NCBI GenBank assembly: GCA_021162325.1
Contig: JAGGYV010000037.1
Location: 1-7,389, forward strand
From: Desulfobacteraceae bacterium
GTDB lineage: Bacteria; Desulfobacterota; Desulfobacteria; Desulfobacterales; Desulfosalsimonadaceae
DNA length: 7,389 nucleotides
Direction of reading: 5' to 3'
The translations under genes were made by a program, and so were the position numbers. Positions 1 to 4,144 of the stretch are shown here, piece by piece. The notes beneath the pieces were generated by a model. It searched no databases, was not told the origin of the DNA, and saw nothing but the letters and a program-made list of their open reading frames with translations. The stretch's first letter is position 1; the number at the start of each line of letters is the position of its first letter.

Positions 1-953
1 CAAACCTCACCGATGCGGATAATGCATTAAACATCCTCAGATATTTTTCCGACCAGCCGGCCGTCATTATTGTCAAGCACAACAATCCCTGCGGTGCTGC
101 CATATCCGGCTCCTTAGAAGATGCCTACCACAAGGCCTATATGGCGGACCGTGTGGCTGCTTTTGGCGGATGCATCGCCGTCAACCGCCCCATAGACAAA
201 GCCACCGCAAAATCCATCGCCAAACAATATGCCGAAGTGGTGGTGGCTCCTGATTTTGAAGACGGTGCCATGGAAATTCTTGAACAAAAGAAAAATTTAC
301 GGGTTATCCGGATTAAAAATATCGATAAGCTCAATACGTTTGTCGGAAAGCGGGTGGTGGAATTCAAAAATCTGATGGACGGCGGTATTGTGGCGCAATG
401 GTCTTTTGCCCCCCAGGCCCTTGATAAATCAGGGTATGTTCTGGCCAAATGCGATTATAAAGGTAAAGAATACGTCATCAACCGTCCGCCCACAGAACAG
501 GAATTTGCAGATATCCGCTTTGGCTGGCTGTTGGAATCCGGCATCACATCCAATTCCGTCATCTATGTGAAAAATGGTGTGTCTGTTGGCATTGGTACGG
601 GTGAGCAGGACCGCGTAGGCGTGGCGGAGATTGCCAGGGATAAAGCGTACCGAAAACTGGCCGACCGTTACTGCTTTGAATCCCACGGCACCGGCTATAA
701 TGATCTGACGGATGAAAACAAAAAAACAGAAATTGACAGCCGGGTGCAGGCGGAAAAAGGCGGCCTGATCGGTGCCACCATGGTCAGCGATGCATTCTTT
801 CCATTCAGGGACGGCATTGATGTGGGGCTTGGCGAAGGAGTGTCGGCGGTGGTTCAACCCGGCGGGTCGATGAATGATTATCAGTCGATTGAGGCGTGTA
901 ATGAAAACAATACAACCATGGTATTAACCGGCCAGCGAAGCTTCAAACACTAA
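1..953 (+). CDS. purH: Bifunctional PurH, C-terminal AICAR formyltransferase part (5'-truncated by window)
   Basis: This is the 3' portion of purH, in frame from position 3 and ending at TAA 951-953, about 316 codons. PurH catalyses the last two steps of IMP synthesis: formyl transfer from 10-formyl-THF to AICAR, then cyclisation. Visible here is the formyltransferase domain. The catalytic Lys-His pair is in KHNNPCG (Lys at 75-77, His at 78-80; equivalent to Lys266/His267 of human ATIC). It is followed by DRVAAFGGCIAVNRPID, then the C-terminal signature SDAFFPFRDGID, VQPGGSMND and the typical ending TGQRSFKH. About 200 residues, mainly the cyclohydrolase domain, lie before the window. Between the IARDKAYRKLADRY segment and SDAFFPF there are roughly 30 more residues than I recall in E. 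coli PurH, about positions 671-765, rich in Glu, Asp and Lys. No clear terminator follows. Identification is secure; the insertion estimate is from memory. Confidence 0.95.
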   Translation, partial: NLTDADNALNILRYFSDQPAVIIVKHNNPCGAAISGSLEDAYHKAYMADRVAAFGGCIAVNRPIDKATAKSIAKQYAEVVVAPDFEDGAMEILEQKKNLRVIRIKNIDKLNTFVGKRVVEFKNLMDGGIVAQWSFAPQALDKSGYVLAKCDYKGKEYVINRPPTEQEFADIRFGWLLESGITSNSVIYVKNGVSVGIGTGEQDRVGVAEIARDKAYRKLADRYCFESHGTGYNDLTDENKKTEIDSRVQAEKGGLIGATMVSDAFFPFRDGIDVGLGEGVSAVVQPGGSMNDYQSIEACNENNTTMVLTGQRSFKH

Positions 954-970
954 CAGGGCGATAAAGCCTA

Positions 971-1028
971 TTGACAAATGTGTAAATACACATCACTTTG
1001 GTTGTGTAAACAAACTTTAAATTACAAT
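971..1028 (+). promoter_or_regulatory. Putative hicAB promoter/operator with repeated TGTGTAAA
   Basis: The spacer between purH and hicA has a perfect inverted repeat, ATGTGT-AAAT-ACACAT, at 978-993. A degenerate copy lies 24 bp downstream (TGTGTAAA at 979-986 and 1003-1010; 12 of 16 positions match over 1002-1017). Tandem operator sites of this sort fit binding by the ribbon-helix-helix domain of HicB. A near-consensus -10, TACAAT (1023-1028), lies just after the second copy, with a poor -35 (TTGTGT, 1002-1007, only 15 bp away). A TTGACA at 971-976 has no good -10 at 16-18 bp. Start from the TACAAT box would fall near 1035, a few bases before the hicA ATG. Repeats are seen directly; promoter and operator roles are inferred. 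Confidence 0.45.
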
Positions 1029-1038
1029 ATTTCAAATT

Positions 1039-1275
1039 ATGACTAAGGTTGATAAAAGAAATCAAAAGATTCGACATAAACCCAATAATATTAAGTTCCA
1101 AGAACTTATCGGTTGGCTTGAAGATAACGGTTTCTCACTTGACCGAACAAGTGGAAGCCATCATGTTTTTGTACATCCAGATATTGAAACTCCAGTAAAC
1201 ATACAGAAAAGAAAGGATGGTACAGCCAAAGCGTATCAAGTAAAGCAAGCGATTAAAATTATTGATGGAGAATAA
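1039..1275 (+). CDS. hicA: HicA-family mRNA interferase toxin
   Basis: This 78-aa protein is a type II toxin of the HicA (YcfA) family, a small double-stranded-RNA-binding-like fold that cleaves mRNA and is neutralised by HicB. Recognition rests on the order of blocks: KFQELIGWLEDNGFSLDRTSGSHHVFVHP carries the GSHH motif with the catalytic histidine, followed by the basic strand VNIQKRKDGTAKAYQVKQAIKII. The charged N-terminus (MTKVDKRNQKIRHKPNNIKF) matches the usual start of longer HicA proteins, which supports ATG 1039; there is no other in-frame ATG. No Shine-Dalgarno is visible in the AT-rich stretch just upstream, unlike hicB, so translation may be weak or leaderless. hicB begins 2 nt after the stop, so the pair should be cotranscribed. 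The gene is visibly more AT-rich than purH, consistent with acquisition. Confidence 0.92.
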   Translation: MTKVDKRNQKIRHKPNNIKFQELIGWLEDNGFSLDRTSGSHHVFVHPDIETPVNIQKRKDGTAKAYQVKQAIKIIDGE

Positions 1276-1277
1276 CT

Positions 1278-1619
1278 ATGGAGTACTCTGTAAAAATTTT
1301 TCCTGATCCGGATGGAGACGGTGATTACATAGCTGAAGTTGAAGAACTTAAAGGGTGTACTGCTTTTGGAGAAACACCCAAAAAAGCCCTTAGGGAAATA
1401 GAGACGGCTATGAAATTATGGATCGAAACAGCAAAAAAACATGGAAAACCGATCCCCAAGCCTAAGAGTAAAAGAATGAACGAACCCAAGAAAAGGTTCA
1501 ATGTAATGTTTCCCGAATCTCTACTACACGATGTTGATGAATATAGAGGAAGGCATGGCATGAAACGCTCAGAACTCCTTGCTGCGGCTGCAAAGCAATT
1601 CATTTCTTCTGCCCACTAA
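1278..1619 (+). CDS. hicB: HicB-family antitoxin with C-terminal ribbon-helix-helix domain
   Basis: This 113-aa antitoxin binds and blocks HicA and is expected to repress its own operon. The N-terminal half (about 1-60) is the degenerate RNase H-like HicB domain, with the family blocks YIAEVEELKGCTAFGETPKKALREI and WIETAKKHGKPIPKP. The C-terminal part (about 70-113), KKRFNVMFPESLLHDVDEYRG to RSELLAAAAKQFI, has the strand-helix-helix pattern of ribbon-helix-helix DNA-binding domains, so this is the RHH rather than the HTH class of HicB. The start is well fixed: GGAG at 1267-1270 lies 7 nt before ATG 1278, inside the end of hicA, and only 2 nt separate the genes. The stronger ribosome site compared with hicA would favour antitoxin excess. 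A REP-like palindrome follows the stop within about 25 nt. Confidence 0.92.
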   Translation: MEYSVKIFPDPDGDGDYIAEVEELKGCTAFGETPKKALREIETAMKLWIETAKKHGKPIPKPKSKRMNEPKKRFNVMFPESLLHDVDEYRGRHGMKRSELLAAAAKQFISSAH

Positions 1620-1641
1620 CTAACAACTTGATAATCCCCCT

Positions 1642-1667
1642 CGTTCCCACGGTTCTCCGTGGGAATG
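1642..1667. repeat. REP-like palindrome (9-bp perfect stem, TTCT loop)
   Basis: TTCCCACGG (1644-1652) and CCGTGGGAA (1657-1665) are perfect inverted arms around TTCT, extendable by one G-T wobble and one G-C pair to 1642-1667. The surrounding text, CTCGTTCCCACGG to CCGTGGGAATGC, resembles a palindrome I know as scattered in many copies through genomes of environmental Proteobacteria and Desulfobacterota, the kind of sequence handled by REP-associated tyrosine transposases. Only one copy is in this window. It has no T-run on either side, so it is not a classical terminator, although it sits where hicAB (+) converges on the 76-aa gene (-) and could limit read-through. Confidence 0.6.
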
Positions 1668-1704
1668 CATAAAAAGCAGCCCCAGACAACTTCACGCTAT
1701 GATT

Positions 1705-1735
1705 AAAAAATAATAACAGACAATTTAGGCTGTTA
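1705..1735 (-). terminator. Weak possible Rho-independent terminator of the minus-strand genes
   Basis: On the minus strand TAACAG (1735-1730) pairs with CTGTTA (1719-1714) across a 10-nt loop and is followed by TTATTTTTT (to about 1705). The stem is only 6 bp with two G-C pairs, and its first arm overlaps the end of the 76-aa gene including the bases around its stop codon. It is in the right place to end that transcript but is thermodynamically modest. Confidence 0.35.
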
Positions 1736-1955
1736 AGCGCAGTGCTTCTTGCGCTTTTTCAGGAAGTTGTACAAAAATAAAATAGGACGCAGGATAAAGA
1801 TAATCTTCGCCTGATTCATCAATAACTCTCAGATAACCATCGCTTTGGGCTTTTTCATCATGAAGGATTTGATAAATCTTGCATTTTTCTAAATCTTCAC
1901 AATCTTTATTATCTACACAAAGAGCATATTTTAATTTATCATCACTTTTCTTCAT
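1725..1955 (-). CDS. Conserved small protein of unknown function (76 aa)
   Basis: I cannot assign a function. The protein is soluble and acidic with no signal peptide or membrane segment. Its pattern, LKYALCVDNKDCEDLEKCKIYQIL, then DGYLRVIDESGEDYLYPASYF, then LPEKAQEAL, fits a family of short hypothetical proteins that I believe is widespread in Desulfobacterota and related genomes: an ALC-x4-DCEDLE start, a KIYQ strand, then RVIDESGEDYLYP. This looks like a compact beta fold similar in layout to an SH3-like barrel, but that is a guess. Three cysteines (residues 13, 19 and 25) lie near the N-terminus. The ATG at 1955 has only a weak ribosome site (GGA 7 nt upstream). It follows vapC by 64 nt on the same strand and could be the last gene of that transcript, though nothing ties it to the toxin functionally. 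Confidence 0.72.
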   Translation of the reverse strand: MKKSDDKLKYALCVDNKDCEDLEKCKIYQILHDEKAQSDGYLRVIDESGEDYLYPASYFIFVQLPEKAQEALRLTA

Positions 1956-2019
1956 TTCTTAATCCATAAACTTTTTGATTTTCCAGCCGTTATTATTTGC
2001 ACGTAAAAGTGTTGCAACG

Positions 2020-2403
2020 TCACATTGAAAAGCTTTTTAATTGAAGTTCTTTTATCACTTTAAAATGCTTTAAATTGCTTGAAGCAAGGATTAAACTATT
2101 TTCGACAGCGGTGGCCGCTATTATTGCATCACCTGGTCTGAGTCTGAGTCCGGAAGATAAAGTGTATTCTTCAACATAAATAGATGCACGATGGCCGATG
2201 TTTTCTGTGAGCGGCAGGACTGTAAAGCCAAAAGATGATAAAAAATCTTTTACATATTTGTGTTGGGTCTTATTTTTGGCACATTGTAAAAGTTCCATAT
2301 AGGTTTGAACGGAAAGAAACCTCTCGTCTGACTTTTCCATCAGTTTCGCGGCCTTTTCGTTGCCTCTCTGTGCCCATATGAAAATATCCGTATCAAATAT
2401 CAT
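2020..2403 (-). CDS. vapC: VapC-type PIN-domain ribonuclease toxin
   Basis: This 127-aa PIN-domain protein is the toxin of a type II module; PIN toxins are Mg2+-dependent RNases that cut tRNA or other structured RNA. The acidic residues expected at the active site are present: Asp4 and Asp6 in MIFDTDIFIW, Glu37 in the VQTYMELL helix and Asp92 in LRPGDAIIAATA. The final segment LILASSNLKHFKVI is the usual last strand, with Ser/Asn in place of the fourth acidic residue, common in VapC. Length is normal. ATG 2403 lies inside the antitoxin gene (11-nt overlap, different frame), and a GAGGGGA ribosome site (2420-2414) sits 10 nt upstream, so the pair is translationally linked. No frameshift or loss of catalytic residues is seen, so the toxin looks functional. 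Confidence 0.93.
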   Translation of the reverse strand: MIFDTDIFIWAQRGNEKAAKLMEKSDERFLSVQTYMELLQCAKNKTQHKYVKDFLSSFGFTVLPLTENIGHRASIYVEEYTLSSGLRLRPGDAIIAATAVENSLILASSNLKHFKVIKELQLKSFSM

Positions 2404-2635
2404 TGGTTCGTGATCCCCTCAAATCATCGATTTCATCCTGCACTGTTTTTTCGTTGATAAGCGATGACATACCAAAAAAAGGATGATCCGTAATTTTCAT
2501 CTGGGATTTCTTTCCTGACGGGATTAAGATTCCTTTAACTTTTCCCCGATACAGAACAGTGACTTGTTCATTTCTGTCAAGGGCTTTAAGCACATCATTC
2601 ATTTTATATCTCAAGTCGACAATAGTGGCTTTCAT
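2393..2635 (-). CDS. Phd/YefM-like antitoxin partner of VapC
   Basis: This 80-aa antitoxin is cognate to the PIN toxin. Its N-terminus, MKATIVDLRYKMNDVLKALDRNEQVTVLYRGKVKGILIP, is the Phd/YefM-type DNA-binding fold: a first strand, a helix starting LRYKMNDVLKAL, then the VTVLYRGKVKGILIP hairpin. The C-terminal half, with HPFFGM and then VQDEIDDLRGSRTNDI, is the flexible toxin-wrapping tail usual for this group. An ATG six bases upstream (2641) also opens the frame, but GGAGG (2646-2642) directly abuts it, whereas it lies 6 nt before the ATG at 2635. The latter is therefore the likely start and removes two residues. The gene overlaps vapC by 11 nt, which couples synthesis of the two. The protein probably represses its promoter through the palindrome at 2658-2678. 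Confidence 0.9.
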   Translation of the reverse strand: MKATIVDLRYKMNDVLKALDRNEQVTVLYRGKVKGILIPSGKKSQMKITDHPFFGMSSLINEKTVQDEIDDLRGSRTNDI

Positions 2636-2657
2636 AGACATCCTCCGATCTCTTTTT

Positions 2658-2698
2658 ATGTATACTTGAACTATACATTACGAAAACAAATTTCTCAA
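2658..2698 (-). promoter_or_regulatory. vapBC promoter with overlapping 21-bp operator palindrome
   Basis: On the minus strand a -35 TTGAGA (2698-2693) is followed after exactly 17 bp by a -10 TATAGT (2675-2670), a good sigma-70-type promoter. The -10 lies inside a 21-bp palindrome (2658-2678): perfect 7-bp arms ATGTATA and TATACAT around GTTCAAG, whose inner TTCAA is also symmetric, leaving one mismatched pair. Predicted transcription begins near 2663, giving a leader of about 28 nt to the antitoxin ATG at 2635, with GGAGG in it. Overlap of operator and -10 fits antitoxin/toxin autorepression. The elements are seen directly; the binding is inferred from the family. Confidence 0.72.
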
Positions 2699-2714
2699 AT
2701 GGGATTTTTTTTAG

Positions 2715-3209
2715 CTACATATCGGAAGCTATTTTTTTGAGACGAGCTGTTTCTAATTTTGATTGTTTGAGCAGTTTATTCCAACTATCAGGTGGATGCC
2801 CACTATTCAGCATTTTTTTAAATACCCGATAAGCATCTCTTTTACTCTTATATGCGCGTTTTGTTCCTTCGTCATTGACCCAGACAAAAACTATTATTTT
2901 ACTTTCTAAGTGATATCGAAAGAAAAGACGATATTGCTGGAAAAACGTTGCACGAAACCAATGCTTGTGATTCCCGCCGAGGGTTGTTCCCTGACGATAA
3001 TCAACAAGTGTCGGATCTTGTGGAATGATTCCAAAAGCCAGTTTTTCAATTGCCGCCAACCTTTTTGCAGCATTCTTTTTTTTGTAATTGGCGGGATATT
3101 TCTGTCGCAGAAGTTCAACCTGTAAAATTAGCTCTTCGACTTGATCTAAGAATAACGAATGACCGAATATCTTCCATCCATTGATGCTCAAAGGTTTTGA
3201 TTTTGACAA
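2715..3209 (-). CDS. yhaV: YhaV toxin (RelE-superfamily mRNA interferase)
   Basis: This 164-aa protein is the ribonuclease toxin of the PrlF-YhaV system, a larger-than-usual RelE-superfamily mRNA endonuclease. It follows E. coli YhaV closely through its length: an N-terminal INGWKIFGHSLF block, KNAAKRLAAIEKL in the middle, then GGNHKHWFRATFFQQYRLFFRYH (about 78-100), VWVNDEGTKRAYKSKRDAYRVF (about 109-130) and the hallmark KMLNSGHPPDSW (about 132-143). The C-terminus has a basic helical extension. The start must be TTG 3209: an in-frame TGA lies just upstream, no ATG occurs near the N-terminus, and alignment to the E. coli protein fits this position. TTG begins 2 nt after the prlF stop, with GAGG inside the end of prlF, so it probably depends on translational coupling. 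All conserved blocks are intact. Confidence 0.93.
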   Translation of the reverse strand: MSKSKPLSINGWKIFGHSLFLDQVEELILQVELLRQKYPANYKKKNAAKRLAAIEKLAFGIIPQDPTLVDYRQGTTLGGNHKHWFRATFFQQYRLFFRYHLESKIIVFVWVNDEGTKRAYKSKRDAYRVFKKMLNSGHPPDSWNKLLKQSKLETARLKKIASDM

Positions 3210-3211
3210 AC

Positions 3212-3538
3212 TTATTCATCCTCTTCAGAAAGCGGGCTATCTAAATCAATCTCAATATCAGGTACAAGTGAGCGGATACGGCCAAGCAGATCAGAATCTA
3301 TGGCACTGATATTTTGAGGATTTTGGCTGATATCATCAGCTAAAAAGGTCAAAAAATTAACTAAGACAGGATCAGCTTCAGTTTGATTTACACGAGATAT
3401 AAGTACGCTTCCATCAGCTTGAACGGCATAGCGTATCTTATCATGCTTTTCTAAACGCAGAGCCTTTCTTACTATATGTGGAATCGTTGTCTGGTATCGA
3501 TTTGTCAGCGTAGAATCGCTGTATAAGGATAATGTCAT
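3212..3538 (-). CDS. prlF: PrlF-type antitoxin (SpoVT-AbrB family)
   Basis: This 108-aa antitoxin neutralises YhaV and regulates the operon. The N-terminal part (about 10-50), LTNRYQTTIPHIVRKALRLEKHDKIRYAVQADGSVLISRV, is an AbrB-type swapped-hairpin DNA-binding domain with the QTTIP-x3-RKALRL signature shared with E. coli PrlF. The C-terminal part, DPVLVNFLTFLADDISQNPQNI then DSPLSEEDE, corresponds to the acidic toxin-binding region of PrlF (NAFLRFLDADIQNNPQ in the E. coli protein). An open frame extends 18 codons upstream to an ATG at 3592, but GGAGG (3548-3544) is 5 nt before ATG 3538, and the upstream extension would run through the operator palindrome, so 3538 is chosen. yhaV follows after 2 nt, the same gene order as in E. 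coli. Confidence 0.92.
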   Translation of the reverse strand: MTLSLYSDSTLTNRYQTTIPHIVRKALRLEKHDKIRYAVQADGSVLISRVNQTEADPVLVNFLTFLADDISQNPQNISAIDSDLLGRIRSLVPDIEIDLDSPLSEEDE

Positions 3539-3566
3539 AATAACCTCCAAGCAGAAATATTTTTTA

Positions 3567-3606
3567 TATTTGACATAGTAATGCAATTGCATTACTATGT
3601 CAAATA
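3567..3606. promoter_or_regulatory. Perfect 40-bp palindrome containing mirrored promoters (prlF operator)
   Basis: The two 20-base halves, 3567-3586 and 3587-3606, are exact reverse complements, centred on CAATTG. Each strand therefore reads TTGACA, 17 bp, TACTAT: on the minus strand -35 3603-3598 and -10 3580-3575, and on the plus strand -35 3570-3575 and -10 3593-3598. The minus-strand promoter would start prlF-yhaV transcripts near 3568, about 30 nt before ATG 3538. The plus-strand twin points antisense into the RNB remnant. The core repeat fits a dimeric AbrB-fold repressor such as PrlF. No T-run follows on either strand, so it does not look like a terminator. The palindrome and boxes are seen directly; PrlF binding is inferred. 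Confidence 0.75.
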
Positions 3607-3646
3607 AAATATAAACGACGGAAAAATTACCACCGAGGCGGATTTC

Positions 3647-3967
3647 TCACGCGTCTGATTCCTTCATAGCAAGGCATAAGAGTGAAGCTGTATTGGTTTT
3701 ACCCCAAATCGACAAAGCATCCCGCCGGGCATTACCATGGGTAATGGTTACCCGGACCAGGTCCTGGGGTTTAAGATCCCAATGACTGGCAGAGCGCAGT
3801 TTGCATTCCACAAAATAGTTGGTCACCAAAATGATATATTTGTCCCTGAGTTTATTCAGAACAATGATTTCTTCTTTTGCACCGATATGTTTTTCAGAAA
3901 ATTTCAGAAGCCAGTAACAATTACACCTCATCTGAACCTGTCCGGCATTTATTTGATTGATTGACAT
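3647..3967 (-). pseudogene. Orphaned C-terminal fragment of an RNB-family exoribonuclease (probable remnant)
   Basis: The 106-codon open frame resembles only the extreme C-terminus of RNase II/RNase R-type (RNB) exoribonucleases of Desulfobacterota. CYWLLKFSEKHIGAKEEIIVLNKLRDKYIILVTNYF corresponds to the linker and first strands after the RNB domain, and LKPQDLVRVTITHGNARRDALSIW to the end of the S1-like tail. The catalytic RNB domain and its aspartates are absent. The codon just before ATG 3967 is a TAA stop, no Shine-Dalgarno is present, and the upstream 180 bases have no matching coding frame, so the gene seems truncated rather than a short functional protein. Family assignment is from pattern memory and is the weakest point. 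It could alternatively be a short expressed S1/OB-like protein. It lies immediately upstream of the prlF promoter and may mark an island edge. Confidence 0.5.
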
Positions 3968-3997
3968 TTATTTTAATTCTGATTAGTAAAAAAGTAT

Positions 3998-4116
3998 GGC
4001 AAGAATTGTTGCCCCTGCATATCCGTATCATATCCCCTGGCGAGGCAACCGTTGCCGCTGACTTTTTTAGATAATAACGATCAAGCCTGTATTGAATTTA
4101 GATTCGGGTAACCCGA
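3998..4116. promoter_or_regulatory. Three short palindromes and a possible promoter upstream of the cNBD operon
   Basis: The gene-free stretch before the operon (3968-4144) has three inverted repeats. GGCAAgAATTgTTGCC at 3998-4013 has one mismatched pair. GGCAAC-C-GTTGCC at 4044-4056 and TCGGGT-A-ACCCGA at 4104-4116 both have perfect 6-bp arms and a 1-nt centre. The first two share GGCAA/TTGCC arms, suggesting sites for one regulator at different spacings. The third lies in the 17-bp spacer of a marginal sigma-70-type promoter, TTGAAT (4092-4097) and GACAAT (4115-4120). The repeats are seen directly; operator and promoter roles are speculative. A one-nucleotide loop makes RNA hairpins of the second and third unlikely. 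Confidence 0.35.
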
Positions 4117-4144
4117 CAATAGGTCATGATGAAAGGAAGGCAAA

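Noticed and set aside
971..976. TTGACA as the -35 of hicAB
   Set aside because: Sequences 16-18 bp downstream (around 993-1000) do not resemble a -10, so a consensus -35 alone was not called a promoter.
1642..1667. Rho-independent terminator for hicAB
   Set aside because: The hairpin is strong but there is no T-run after it on either strand; a REP-like element is the better description.
3539..3592. Longer PrlF start at 3592 adding 18 residues
   Set aside because: The extension would be encoded by the operator palindrome and lies upstream of the strong GGAGG that serves ATG 3538; E. coli PrlF also does not support it.
3731..3753. Overlapping palindromes ATTACC-ATG-GGTAAT and GGGTAA-TGG-TTACCC
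   Set aside because: They lie within the conserved-looking VTITHGNAR coding part of the RNB remnant on the minus strand, so codon content explains them adequately; no promoter context was seen.
3737..3964. Plus-strand open frame of 75 codons opposite the RNB remnant
   Set aside because: It has no recognisable motif or ribosome site, while the minus-strand frame has family-like sequence; treated as a shadow.
3997..4013. Possible sigma-54 promoter (TGGCAA then TTGCC)
   Set aside because: The GG and GC elements are separated by 11 bases rather than the invariant 10, and the sequence is better explained as a palindrome.
4044..4068. Terminator made of GGCAAC-C-GTTGCC plus the following T6
   Set aside because: A one-base loop cannot close; the realistic hairpin is only 4 bp and the T-run is 6 nt further away, and no plus-strand gene ends upstream.
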